A stretch of 64,000 bases of DNA from Psychromonas sp. L1A2 (GTDB taxonomy: Bacteria; Pseudomonadota; Gammaproteobacteria; Enterobacterales; Psychromonadaceae): NCBI RefSeq assembly GCF_009828855.1, contig NZ_WUAG01000002.1, positions 806,001-870,000 of the forward strand, read 5' to 3'. The translations under genes were made by a program, and so were the position numbers. Position 1 is the stretch's first letter, and each line of letters begins with the position of its first letter. The notes below the pieces were generated by a model. That model ran no database searches and was not told the origin of the DNA. It saw only the letters and a list, made by a program, of their open reading frames with translations. Of this stretch, positions 8,995-17,530 are shown piece by piece.

Positions 8995-11007
8995 TCACAA
9001 CTCTAATTCATCATCAAATTCATTATTCAATCCATCGAACTCCGAATTTAGAGATTCATTTTCTGTATTTTCAATCGCTTTTTTCTTAGGCTTCGGTACA
9101 CCTTGAGTAGGTATAGGACTAGAATATTCAAGCAATGAACCTTTCGTTTGCCCATTTTCTTGCATACCAATATTTTGATACCTTGCCACTCTCTGAATTG
9201 AGGTGACTTTGGTATTTTTCGATGAGTTTATTTCATCCTCGACAACTTTCATTATTAATACTTTTGCTCGTGCAATCGATTCAATATCAACTTTTGATTT
9301 CAACTGCAATTTGACAAGTTTCAGATGAATTTTATGCTGGAATAAAGACAGCCCTTTAGCGTACTTCTGATTTACAGCTTCAACCCTAAAGTACTTTTTG
9401 GTTTTCTCATCAAGCACATAAATTTCACCTAAATCATCTCTTGCACGCTTAATACTTACCTTGCCAAAGCCATACATAGAGCGGTACTTAACCAGCTCTT
9501 CAGAGTCATAATTAATATAATCTTTAGTAATTCCTGTACTGCCTAAATGAGGAGTAAACGCTTCAGATAGAATTAGCTTAAGTTTCTCTGGGGACTCAAC
9601 AATAATGGGAACTCGCCCCAGATCTTCTTTCCAAGCCTCTTTAGGGATAATATTTTTCCTAGTACGTGGCTTGCATTGGTAAATATCGATTACCCAAATA
9701 TGAAAAATAGCCATAAAAGCACTCATTGAGATAACACCATTCTTTTCTGGTCTGTAATCAATAGAGTCATAAATTTTGGTCATCACCTTGCCAGGTTTAT
9801 CAGACAATAACTCTTTATTTAATGTACTAAAATACCTTTCTACAGAGCCTTTAAACCAAGGATGCTTTGCAGGGTTATGCTGAATAATAATATTCAGATC
9901 ATCACAAGCTTCTTCAAATGCCACACTTCTAAACTCTTTACCTCTATCTGTAGCGATAACTGCTGGTTTTCCTGCACATAACCACTCATTTTCTATCTTA
10001 GGATAAAGCTCTTTCACATATGACTTTGATGACATTGCATGCTTTAATGCTTTGGCAACACTCAAGTAACTTGGGTTCTCAAAACCAATATAAAAGCCAA
10101 GTATATTTTTAGACTTATAATCTAATAATGCAGTCACCCATGGCCTTCCCAGCACCATATTGGTTTGATCATCAACGACAAATAGATCAAGTTGAGTATG
10201 ATCTATTTCAGCACGCTGGAGTATTAATTTTATATCCCTCACATTCTTACTTTGTTTAAACTGTACATTGGCAATTCGCTTACCTTTACGACTTTCAAGT
10301 AAAGCTTTTGGAGCAACTTCTTGTATGCGAGATGTAAGAGTAGGGATAGATGGTACTGCAAGCTTATTTTGAGAAGATCGCATGCTATTATCGTTCTCAA
10401 TAAGTGCTTCCATATAATCATGCGAGGAGCTAACTGTAGGGCAGGTTTTATTTTTAAAATGATCTATAGCTAATTGAATATATGGTTCTATTTCATTATG
10501 GATCTTTGCTTCATAATTCCCTTTATTCTCATGCGCAGGCAATAATCCTCTAATACTGTTGCCAGCATTAGTATATGCTTTTAACCATCGTTTAAGCGTA
10601 CGGCATGAAGGAGGGGTATCACTATTTTCTACAGCAACAGAATCAATAACGGGCTGAAGAATTCGATCACTATAAGCCTTTGGGATAGACTCAATCACAG
10701 CTAAAACATATTGATATCGCCTTTTAGCTTCTGTTTTATTTTTCTCTGTATAATCTGAAAAGCTTCTAGAGAGAGAATCACTAATTTCACGTTCATCAAT
10801 ATTTTTAGTCTCAATATTAGCTATTCCAGCAAGAATAAGTTCATTTAGCTCAACTCTTTCTCTGGTTGATTCGATTAAGCTAAAACTATCTCTCAGCCTA
10901 AGTAAGCTATTATCAACCCCTAAAATCTCAAATGTTGATTTTGCATTACCATTCGATATTGTAATGAAGTCGCCTTGTTTATAGTTATCATACATATTAC
11001 TAACCAT
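8995..11007 (-). CDS. tnsB: TnsB-like DDE transposase
   Basis: The 670-residue protein has a retroviral-integrase-type (RNase H fold) catalytic core. The likely catalytic residues are Asp269 (in EIDHTQLDL), Asp354 (in IATDRGKEF) and Glu390 (in WFKGSVERYF). The N-terminal 240 residues should hold the end-binding helix-turn-helix domains, and the C-terminal 100 are polar and acidic, as expected of a TnsC-binding tail. TnsB binds the repeats in the transposon ends and performs 3'-end cleavage and strand transfer. It overlaps tnsA by 8 bases. A start at Met5 is also possible. Confidence 0.93.
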   Translation of the reverse strand: MVSNMYDNYKQGDFITISNGNAKSTFEILGVDNSLLRLRDSFSLIESTRERVELNELILAGIANIETKNIDEREISDSLSRSFSDYTEKNKTEAKRRYQYVLAVIESIPKAYSDRILQPVIDSVAVENSDTPPSCRTLKRWLKAYTNAGNSIRGLLPAHENKGNYEAKIHNEIEPYIQLAIDHFKNKTCPTVSSSHDYMEALIENDNSMRSSQNKLAVPSIPTLTSRIQEVAPKALLESRKGKRIANVQFKQSKNVRDIKLILQRAEIDHTQLDLFVVDDQTNMVLGRPWVTALLDYKSKNILGFYIGFENPSYLSVAKALKHAMSSKSYVKELYPKIENEWLCAGKPAVIATDRGKEFRSVAFEEACDDLNIIIQHNPAKHPWFKGSVERYFSTLNKELLSDKPGKVMTKIYDSIDYRPEKNGVISMSAFMAIFHIWVIDIYQCKPRTRKNIIPKEAWKEDLGRVPIIVESPEKLKLILSEAFTPHLGSTGITKDYINYDSEELVKYRSMYGFGKVSIKRARDDLGEIYVLDEKTKKYFRVEAVNQKYAKGLSLFQHKIHLKLVKLQLKSKVDIESIARAKVLIMKVVEDEINSSKNTKVTSIQRVARYQNIGMQENGQTKGSLLEYSSPIPTQGVPKPKKKAIENTENESLNSEFDGLNNEFDDELEL

Positions 11008-11638
11008 TTAACCTGATAAGTGAATGAACGCTAAGTATTTCAGTTTCTAAATCTGTAATTAATGTTTGATCCCAAATATTTTTGTAGATCTGCTGAAAAT
11101 CAGAACTGTATGTATCTCCCCTTAATAGTTCGGATATCATTAACACCCCCTCACGCTTTAATCCTTCAGCCACAAGCACTAAATAGTCAGTTTGAATATC
11201 TGCTTTAGAATGCTTGTATAGCAAGCAAAGGTTTTCATATCGATTAGGCTTTAAAATAAACTCATCCGTTATGAGTAATAAATCTTTTCCTAATTCAATA
11301 GCTGCTTTTTTTTGTGCTTCAAATATAAGATAAAAGTCTTTGTCTCTTAAAATATCATTCTCGAATTTAATTTCGTAATAACAAGAGTGGCCTTCATAAA
11401 AAACCTCAAAATCAGCGGTGTAATAATGTATCGCATCGTCATACCAATATTCAAAACACAGTGGCTGAGCTTCGTATTGTATAACTTCTTTATCGAATTC
11501 AAGGTGGTAGCAAAAGTCTGCTTCTAGCGGACTTTCAGTTATTGTTGGAGAGTCATCTGATTTAGTTGAAGGGAATTTAGTTATGCTTTTATAAAGGAGG
11601 TTATTTAAATTTCTTCTGGTTGGGGTTCTTTTGCGCAT
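11000..11638 (-). CDS. tnsA: TnsA-like endonuclease
   Basis: This 212-residue protein has the restriction-endonuclease-like core of TnsA: SPLEADF with Glu39, TADFEVFY with Asp76, and YYEIKF with Glu89/Lys91, a PD-(D/E)XK layout. TnsA cuts the 5' ends of the transposon, giving cut-and-paste movement together with TnsB. It is shorter than Tn7 TnsA (273 residues), mostly through a smaller C-terminal TnsC-interaction domain. The ATG at 11638 is preceded by a strong GAGGAG Shine-Dalgarno sequence located inside the palindrome described separately. It is the first gene of the tnsA-B-C-tniQ operon. Confidence 0.9.
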   Translation of the reverse strand: MRKRTPTRRNLNNLLYKSITKFPSTKSDDSPTITESPLEADFCYHLEFDKEVIQYEAQPLCFEYWYDDAIHYYTADFEVFYEGHSCYYEIKFENDILRDKDFYLIFEAQKKAAIELGKDLLLITDEFILKPNRYENLCLLYKHSKADIQTDYLVLVAEGLKREGVLMISELLRGDTYSSDFQQIYKNIWDQTLITDLETEILSVHSLIRLNG

Positions 11639-11640
11639 AT

Positions 11641-11680
11641 GTTACTCCTCAGTACTAAAAGTGTAGTATTGAGGAGTAAC
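11641..11680. promoter_or_regulatory. 40-bp palindrome over the tnsA promoter and ribosome binding site
   Basis: Two 16-base arms (11641-11656 and 11665-11680) are inverted copies with one mismatch, separated by 8 bases. The tnsA-proximal arm contains the GAGGAG ribosome binding site; the other lies in the spacer of the predicted tnsA promoter. Since transcription should start between the arms or in the proximal one, a complete RNA hairpin is unlikely and a DNA operator bound by a dimeric protein is the better guess. The binding protein is not identified. Confidence 0.6.
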
Positions 11681-11688
11681 AATGTCAA
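11660..11688 (-). promoter_or_regulatory. Predicted sigma-70 promoter of the tns operon
   Basis: On the minus strand a perfect -35 box TTGACA (11688-11683) is followed after 17 bases by TACACT (11665-11660) as the -10 box. The -35 box overlaps the innermost TnsB-type repeat, so TnsB bound at the end would be expected to repress its own operon, as reported for Tn7. Identified by eye. Confidence 0.55.
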
Positions 11689-11748
11689 CTTATGCTTTAT
11701 TTAGGACAGCTTATGCTTTAACAATGACAACTTATGCTTTAAACAACA
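11684..11748. repeat. Tn7-like right end with three TnsB-type binding repeats
   Basis: The 11-base core CTTATGCTTTA occurs at 11689-11699, 11710-11720 and 11731-11741, exactly 21 bases apart, each preceded by GTCAA, GACAG or GACAA. This matches the row of about 22-bp TnsB sites in Tn7 right ends. The outermost bases, ending at 11748, read ACA, and the next base is the last base of the parE stop codon. Confidence 0.85.
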
Positions 11749-13638
11749 TTAATCAATAGCCGCCATATCACCGCTTGCTTCTAACCAAACCTTACGGTCT
11801 CCCGCACGTTTTTTTGCTAACAACATATCCATCATTTCAAGCATTTTATCAGCATCATCAATCGTTAACTGCACTAACCGACGCGTATTAGGATCCATAG
11901 TTGTTTCACGTAATTGCAATGGATTCATTTCACCTAGACCTTTGAATCGTTGCACGTTAACTTTACCGCGCTTTTTTTCTGCTTGAATGCGATTTAATAC
12001 GCCATCTTTTTCCGCTTCATCTAAAGCATAGTAAACTTCTTTACCAATATCGATACGGTATAGAGGTGGCATTGCCACATAGAAATTCCCTGCGTCAACT
12101 ACCGCTCTAAAGTGACGGACAAACAGCGCACAGATTAACGTAGCAATATGCAACCCGTCTGAATCGGCATCGGCTAGGATACAAATTTTTCCATAACGTA
12201 AACCAGATAAATCTGTTGATGCCGGATCGATACCAATAGCGACGGAGATATTATGAATTTCTTCAGAGCTTAAAATAACATCGGATTCATCTTCCCAGGT
12301 ATTTTTAATTTTACCACGTAACGGCATAATAGCTTGGAACTCTCGGTCTCTTGCTTGTTTAGCACTACCTCCAGCTGAATCCCCTTCCACTAAAAACAAC
12401 TCACCACGTTCAGGATCTTGTGTTGAACAATCTGTTAATTTACCCGGTAATGCAGGACCTTGTGTTATTTTTTTACGTGCGACTTTTTTACTTTTACGAT
12501 TACGTACTTGTGCATTATTAATACAGAACTCAGCTAATGCTTCAGCCTCAGTGACATTGGCGTTTAACCATAAACTGAAAGCATCTTTAACAACACCTGA
12601 GACAAAAACAGAACATTGACGGGAGGATAATCGCTCTTTAGTTTGCCCAGCAAATTGTGGCTCTTTAATTTTGACAGAAAGGACATAACTACACTTATCC
12701 CAGATATCTTCTGGGCTTAGTTTAATGCCGCGAGGCAAGATATTACGAATATCACAGAATTCTCGCATTGCATCCAATAACCCCTGACGGAAACCATTTA
12801 CATGAGTACCACCTTGTGAAGTAGGGATTAAGTTAACGTAACTTTCAGCAATCGAATCGCCACCTTCAGGCAACCATACAACCGCCCAATCAACCATTTC
12901 ATTATTCGCAGAAAACTTACCTACGAAAGGTACTGAAGGTAATAATTCATTTTCAGACACCGTTTCTAATAAATAGTCATTAAGCCCATCTTGGTAGCAC
13001 CATTCATAATTATTTTTATTAACGCGATCTTTAAACTTAATGCTTAACCCAGGGCACAAGACTGCTTTTGCTTTAAGTAAATGTAGTAAACGAGAGACAG
13101 AGAATTTAAAGCTATCGAAGTATTTAGGATCGGGTCTAAAATGAACACTGGTCCCTGTATTACGTTTACCGCATACACCAATTTCACTCAGCTCTTCTGC
13201 TTTATTGCCGTTTTCAAAAGCGATATGGTAAATTTTTGCGTCACGTCGAATCTGTACATCAACACGAGTCGATAAAGCATTAACGACAGAGATACCTACC
13301 CCGTGTAAACCACCAGATATCTCATAGTTTTTACCAGAGAATTTACCGCCAGCATGTAATTTACAAAAGATTAACTCTACACCTGATATTTTTTCTTCAG
13401 GATGCATATCAATTGGCATTCCTCGTCCATCATCAATGACTTCTAATGATTGATCTTCATGAAGAATAACTTGAATTGAGGTTGCATGCCCGCCTAACGC
13501 TTCATCCACAGAGTTATCAATAACTTCTTGTGCTAAATGATTTGGGCGGTTAGTTTCGGTGTACATGCCAGGTCGATGGCGAACGGGATCTAACCCGTTT
13601 AATACTTCAATGGAATCTGAATTATATTGTTCGCTCAT
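11749..13638 (-). CDS. parE: DNA topoisomerase IV subunit B
   Basis: The 629-residue protein has the GyrB/ParE domain series: GHKL ATPase with the Bergerat fold (EVIDNSVDEA, DDGRGMP, GGLHGVG), transducer domain with the SQGGTHVNG region, TOPRIM domain with EGDSAGGSA and DADSDG, and the C-terminal PLRETTM-type tail. The length and the yqiA-cpdA neighbours say ParE rather than GyrB. With ParC it forms topoisomerase IV, which unlinks daughter chromosomes. Its stop codon touches the Tn7-like end, so the last bases of parE probably form part of the target duplication without altering the protein. parC is not in the window. Confidence 0.96.
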   Translation of the reverse strand: MSEQYNSDSIEVLNGLDPVRHRPGMYTETNRPNHLAQEVIDNSVDEALGGHATSIQVILHEDQSLEVIDDGRGMPIDMHPEEKISGVELIFCKLHAGGKFSGKNYEISGGLHGVGISVVNALSTRVDVQIRRDAKIYHIAFENGNKAEELSEIGVCGKRNTGTSVHFRPDPKYFDSFKFSVSRLLHLLKAKAVLCPGLSIKFKDRVNKNNYEWCYQDGLNDYLLETVSENELLPSVPFVGKFSANNEMVDWAVVWLPEGGDSIAESYVNLIPTSQGGTHVNGFRQGLLDAMREFCDIRNILPRGIKLSPEDIWDKCSYVLSVKIKEPQFAGQTKERLSSRQCSVFVSGVVKDAFSLWLNANVTEAEALAEFCINNAQVRNRKSKKVARKKITQGPALPGKLTDCSTQDPERGELFLVEGDSAGGSAKQARDREFQAIMPLRGKIKNTWEDESDVILSSEEIHNISVAIGIDPASTDLSGLRYGKICILADADSDGLHIATLICALFVRHFRAVVDAGNFYVAMPPLYRIDIGKEVYYALDEAEKDGVLNRIQAEKKRGKVNVQRFKGLGEMNPLQLRETTMDPNTRRLVQLTIDDADKMLEMMDMLLAKKRAGDRKVWLEASGDMAAID

Positions 13639-13737
13639 GCATGCACCTATGGTTATTCTATTTAAGAGTTTTAAAATGTAATAGTTATTAATTCTGCGCG
13701 TAAGTTACCACAGAAAAAATTTATTGATTGTATGTAT

Positions 13738-14325
13738 TTAGTAAAGAAAATGAATTATTTCTGCAAGATAGCGTTCAAAGCCAATAAAGCTATGATCGCC
13801 TCCTTGTTCACAAGTTACTTTACATTGTTCGTACTTTTTAAGTGCCTCTCGATAATCTAACACTTCATCTTCTTGCTGTAAGAGCACCCATATATTTTGA
13901 GCATCATTAATGTCTTCAACATGTAATGCGATAAGCTGTTCTATATAATTTTCATTAATATCATAACGCTGTTGCAGGTAAGGATGTAATTGTTCTCCTT
14001 GATATCGAGTTAACAATAAACCAGGCGTGACAGCAGGATTAATTAATAAGACCTTGACCCCGTACTGCTGTGCTACTTTAGTGGCCAAGAAACCGCCTAA
14101 AGAGCTTCCCATTACTGCTATTTCACAATTTTCATACTGTTTAAAAATTGATTCAATGACTGTCCACATGTCTTTGGGTAAGACCGGAAGTTGTGGACAT
14201 ACAAAATGAATATCAGGATGGTTCAGTAATAAGTAGTCACGCATTTGTTGCGCTTTTAATGATGCAGGAGAACTATGAAAACCGTGTAACGAAAGCAACA
14301 CTTTAGTTATATTAGGCTCTTTCAT
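13738..14325 (-). CDS. yqiA: YqiA-family alpha/beta hydrolase (esterase)
   Basis: The 195-residue protein has an N-terminal LLSLHGFHSSPAS oxyanion region, a nucleophile elbow GSSLGGFLA and a C-terminal GGDHSF with the catalytic His, as in the YqiA/UPF0227 family of small esterases. It lies between cpdA and parE as in E. coli, 23 bases downstream of cpdA. The physiological substrate is unknown; the E. coli protein acts on short acyl esters and CoA thioesters. Confidence 0.9.
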   Translation of the reverse strand: MKEPNITKVLLSLHGFHSSPASLKAQQMRDYLLLNHPDIHFVCPQLPVLPKDMWTVIESIFKQYENCEIAVMGSSLGGFLATKVAQQYGVKVLLINPAVTPGLLLTRYQGEQLHPYLQQRYDINENYIEQLIALHVEDINDAQNIWVLLQQEDEVLDYREALKKYEQCKVTCEQGGDHSFIGFERYLAEIIHFLY

Positions 14326-14348
14326 TTTTCCTCTTTTAGCTTTATATA

Positions 14349-15185
14349 TTAATAACCTGTCGCATTTACATCAGTCTTAAATTCACCAATATCGATACGC
14401 TCAACTTGAGTGGTTATTTTACCTGATTTTGTTAATACTAAATAGCGATATCCCGGCGCATTATCATCAACAGCAAAATCATTACTTTTTGGTTTAAATT
14501 GCACACAGGTTGATGGACTCGTCAAATACCGAACCCCATTTTGTTCAACATCAAATTCTTGATGTACATGCCCAGATAACACTGCATTTACATTATCAAA
14601 TTGACTGATTAAAGCGATAAACTGTTCATTGTTTTTTAATATATGTTGATCTAACCAAGCGGCGCCAACAGGAAGAATATGATGATGAACGGCTATTAGA
14701 GTCTGTTTATCTGGATATTGCTGTAGTTTATCTTCAAGAAAAGTGAGTTGTGATTCGCTTAAATGTCCATAAGGCACACCAGATACTTGAGAGTCTAATA
14801 ATATAATTTGCCAATATTCACTAACAATTTGTTTTGCTTGGGCTAACCCTTCGGATAATAAAGAAGGTAACATAACTTCTTGCATATCATGATTGCCAGG
14901 TAACCAATAACAGGGCATTTTTAAGGTTTTAATACGATCACTAAAATCGATATAGGATTGAGCAGAATGATCTTGAGATAAATCACCAGTACATAAAACC
15001 GCAGCACATTTACCTGCATATCTAGTGGCGTGTTTAATCACAGCATCGTAACTTTCTACAGTTTTAATGCCTAATAAACCTTTTTCTCGATTAGCAAAAA
15101 GATGGGTATCAGTGATTTGTAATAACTTAATATCACCTATGGGATCTGCAGCTAAGGTTGCGACGCTCTGATTTACACCATTCAT
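14349..15185 (-). CDS. cpdA: 3',5'-cyclic AMP phosphodiesterase
   Basis: This 278-residue cytoplasmic metallophosphoesterase shows all the family motifs in order: QITDTHLF (D-x-H), CTGDLSQD (GD), LPGNHDM (GNHD), VHHHILP and LSGHVHQ (GHxH), which bind the two metal ions. It hydrolyses cAMP to AMP and so lowers CRP signalling. It belongs to the nudF-cpdA-yqiA-parE cluster known from enterics. The yqiB gene, which lies between nudF and cpdA in E. coli, is absent; 185 non-coding bases occupy that position. Confidence 0.93.
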   Translation of the reverse strand: MNGVNQSVATLAADPIGDIKLLQITDTHLFANREKGLLGIKTVESYDAVIKHATRYAGKCAAVLCTGDLSQDHSAQSYIDFSDRIKTLKMPCYWLPGNHDMQEVMLPSLLSEGLAQAKQIVSEYWQIILLDSQVSGVPYGHLSESQLTFLEDKLQQYPDKQTLIAVHHHILPVGAAWLDQHILKNNEQFIALISQFDNVNAVLSGHVHQEFDVEQNGVRYLTSPSTCVQFKPKSNDFAVDDNAPGYRYLVLTKSGKITTQVERIDIGEFKTDVNATGY

Positions 15186-15370
15186 GTATTATATATTTCG
15201 CTCTTTATATAGTTAAAAGCACTACTCTTAATGGTAGCTTTCATTAAAATTCAAGCTATTTATTTTACCATTGTCAAAAAAATGAAATTAATAAAATAAC
15301 TAAAAATGTCGGCAATGCCTCATTTTCATTAAATGAAACATTAAATTTGTATGAAAGCTTATGTATTTAC

Positions 15371-15967
15371 TTAGATATTTAAGCCTTGTTTATAATTTAA
15401 CTCTAACCATTGCAAACCAATTATTGTCGCTGCATTATCAATTTTCCCTGACTTTACCCATTGATAAGCTTGTTCACGAGGAACAACATGAACACGAATA
15501 TCTTCGCCTTCTTCGTCGAGTCCAAAAACCCCACCTACGTTGGTGCTATCAACATTAGCAATAAACAGATCCAATGTTTCAGTTGTGCCTCCAGGACTCA
15601 CAAAATAACTCAACATAAATTGACATTCTTCGATCACTAAACCTGCTTCTTCAAAAGCCTCTCGCTTTGCCACTTCTTGAGCATCTTCTCCTTTGTCGAT
15701 CATTCCTGCGATTAGTTCCAATAACCAAGGCGACTGTTTACTTTCCATTGCCCCAAAGCGAAACTGTTCAACTAAGATAACCGCATCTTTTTCTTTATCG
15801 TAAGCTAATAATGCAGCCGCTTTACCTCTTTCAAAAAATTCACGTTGAATGGGCTTGCTCCATTCCCCTGAAAATAATTTATGCTTAAGTGTAAATTTAT
15901 TGCATTTAAAAAAACCTTGGTAAAGTGGTTCAGAATTTAAAACCTGAACATCGTTTTTATCGTACAT
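15371..15967 (-). CDS. nudF: ADP-ribose pyrophosphatase (NUDIX)
   Basis: The 198-residue protein has a complete NUDIX box, starting GMIDKGED and running through REAFEEAGL, that coordinates the catalytic magnesium ions, followed by SPGGTTE, which is typical of ADP-ribose pyrophosphatases. It converts ADP-ribose to AMP and ribose 5-phosphate. It is divergent from tolC, with 139 bases between the starts, as in E. coli. Confidence 0.93.
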   Translation of the reverse strand: MYDKNDVQVLNSEPLYQGFFKCNKFTLKHKLFSGEWSKPIQREFFERGKAAALLAYDKEKDAVILVEQFRFGAMESKQSPWLLELIAGMIDKGEDAQEVAKREAFEEAGLVIEECQFMLSYFVSPGGTTETLDLFIANVDSTNVGGVFGLDEEGEDIRVHVVPREQAYQWVKSGKIDNAATIIGLQWLELNYKQGLNI

Positions 15968-16106
15968 AAATACTCTCTTTATTTTCTATTTGCTTCAGGA
16001 AGTAACAATAAATAGTTTATATGATGTTTTTATAATATGCTTAACCTTATATTAACTAGCCTTACTATACATTAGAATAAAATATACATTATAGGATTCT
16101 ATAACC

Positions 16107-17426
16107 ATGACTCTAAAACGCTTATATATCGCTACATTATTAGGTTTATCCAGTATTGCCGTTAATGCTGATACATTAAAACAAGTCTATGAAACAGCTA
16201 AATACAAAGATCCTGTTATTCTAAAAAGCAAAGCTGAATATGATGTCTTTTCGGAACAAATCAATGAAGCTAAAGCTTCTTTATTACCACAAATAGGGTT
16301 CGGTTTAGATGCGAGCAAACTTGAATCAACCGATGATATTAATAACTATACGAACTATGGTGCAAGTATTGATTTAACGCAGTCCATCTATAATAGTTCA
16401 TATTGGAAAAACGCAGACATTGCTGAAAAACAGGCAACTGAATACGCAACTATTTACGGTTATGCAGCACAAACATTATTATACAGAGCAGCTGTAGCCT
16501 ATTTTGATGTTTTAAGAGCAAATGAATCAGTAAAATCAGTCGCTGCAAACAAACGCTCTGTTGAACGTCAATTAGAACAAACTAAGCAGCGTTTTGATGT
16601 TGGTCTAATTGCAATTACCGATGTGCATGAAGCACAGGCGGAATATGATAGAACCGTTGCAGATTTAATTATGGCAGAAAATACATTAGCTAATAATTAC
16701 TATCTATTGCGAGAGTTAACTGGGGAAGATGTAAAACAAGTTGCTTACCTAAACACTGATACTTTCCAGCCACAACGCCTTGAAGACGATGTGACAAACT
16801 GGCGTAATAAAGCGTTAGAGCATAACTTAGATTTACATGCAAAACGCATTGCTAAAGATGTAGCAAAAATGAATATTGAGCTAGCAGAAACTGGGCATAA
16901 TCCTACTCTAGATTTCACCATCGATGTGAACTATGACGACTATGACTATGAAAACTCGGCTAGAAGTTCAGTTAGTGGAACCTCTAGTACTTCAGCTGTT
17001 TTTGGGCTTAGTTTAGACGTCCCTATTTACACTGGTGGTGCAATTACTTCAAGAGTTAAACAAGCACAATACAGCTATGTGATGGCAAGCCAAGATTTAG
17101 TATCAAGTTTCCGTAGTACTGAAGCTGAAATTAATAGTGGTTATAACAACGTTCAAGCATCTGTTAGCTCTATACGAGCTTATGAACAAACTGTTATTTC
17201 ATCGAAAAGTGCATTAGATGCAGCAGAAGCAAGCTTTGAAGTAGGTACCCGTACAATTGTTGACGTATTAGATGCAACAAGAAACTTATACGAATCTGAA
17301 AATTTATTAGCTAACGCTCGTTATGATTACATCATCAATATGATTCAATTGAAACTATCTGCAGGTACATTGTCTGAACAAGATATTTTTGATATTTCAG
17401 CAGGATTGGTTGAAGCCAAAAAATAA
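16107..17426 (+). CDS. tolC: Outer membrane efflux channel TolC
   Basis: The 439-residue precursor begins with a clear signal peptide ending SIAVNA, with cleavage before DTLKQVYETAKYKDP, the usual mature N-terminus. The two internally repeated outer-membrane efflux protein domains follow, with long alpha-helical segments and LTGE at the end of the first half. TolC trimers form the beta-barrel and periplasmic tunnel used by RND/MFS pumps and type I secretion. It is monocistronic, ending in a strong hairpin at 17454-17481. Position beside nudF supports orthology to E. coli tolC. Confidence 0.95.
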   Translation: MTLKRLYIATLLGLSSIAVNADTLKQVYETAKYKDPVILKSKAEYDVFSEQINEAKASLLPQIGFGLDASKLESTDDINNYTNYGASIDLTQSIYNSSYWKNADIAEKQATEYATIYGYAAQTLLYRAAVAYFDVLRANESVKSVAANKRSVERQLEQTKQRFDVGLIAITDVHEAQAEYDRTVADLIMAENTLANNYYLLRELTGEDVKQVAYLNTDTFQPQRLEDDVTNWRNKALEHNLDLHAKRIAKDVAKMNIELAETGHNPTLDFTIDVNYDDYDYENSARSSVSGTSSTSAVFGLSLDVPIYTGGAITSRVKQAQYSYVMASQDLVSSFRSTEAEINSGYNNVQASVSSIRAYEQTVISSKSALDAAEASFEVGTRTIVDVLDATRNLYESENLLANARYDYIINMIQLKLSAGTLSEQDIFDISAGLVEAKK

Positions 17427-17453
17427 TATACAACTGTTTAATATTATTGAAAT

Positions 17454-17481
17454 AAAAAGGGAAGCAGGTGCTTCCCTTTTT
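17454..17481. terminator. Bidirectional factor-independent terminator (tolC / hldE)
   Basis: A perfect 12-bp stem (17454-17465 with 17470-17481) with loop AGGT is flanked by an A run and a T run. It lies between the convergent ends of tolC and hldE and can end transcription from both. Confidence 0.88.
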
Positions 17482-17530
17482 ATTAGTATTTTAATGACTT
17501 TATAAAAGCAATCAAAAAATAAAGTTGAAA

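Larger units (their letters stand above)
1..11748. mobile_element. Tn7-like transposon, right part (left end outside window)
   Basis: The element includes tnsA, tnsB, tnsC, two tniQ/tnsD genes and a four-gene defence-type cargo operon. The tnsA-proximal end is at 11748, read outward as ...ACA, so that the end begins TGTTG on the other strand, in agreement with the 5'-TGT...ACA-3' ends of the Tn7 family. Immediately next to it is the TAA stop codon of parE. Three direct repeats at 21-base spacing sit within 60 bases of the end. No matching left end, and therefore no second copy of the target duplication, is visible, so the element extends past position 1 and its full cargo is unknown. Confidence 0.88.
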
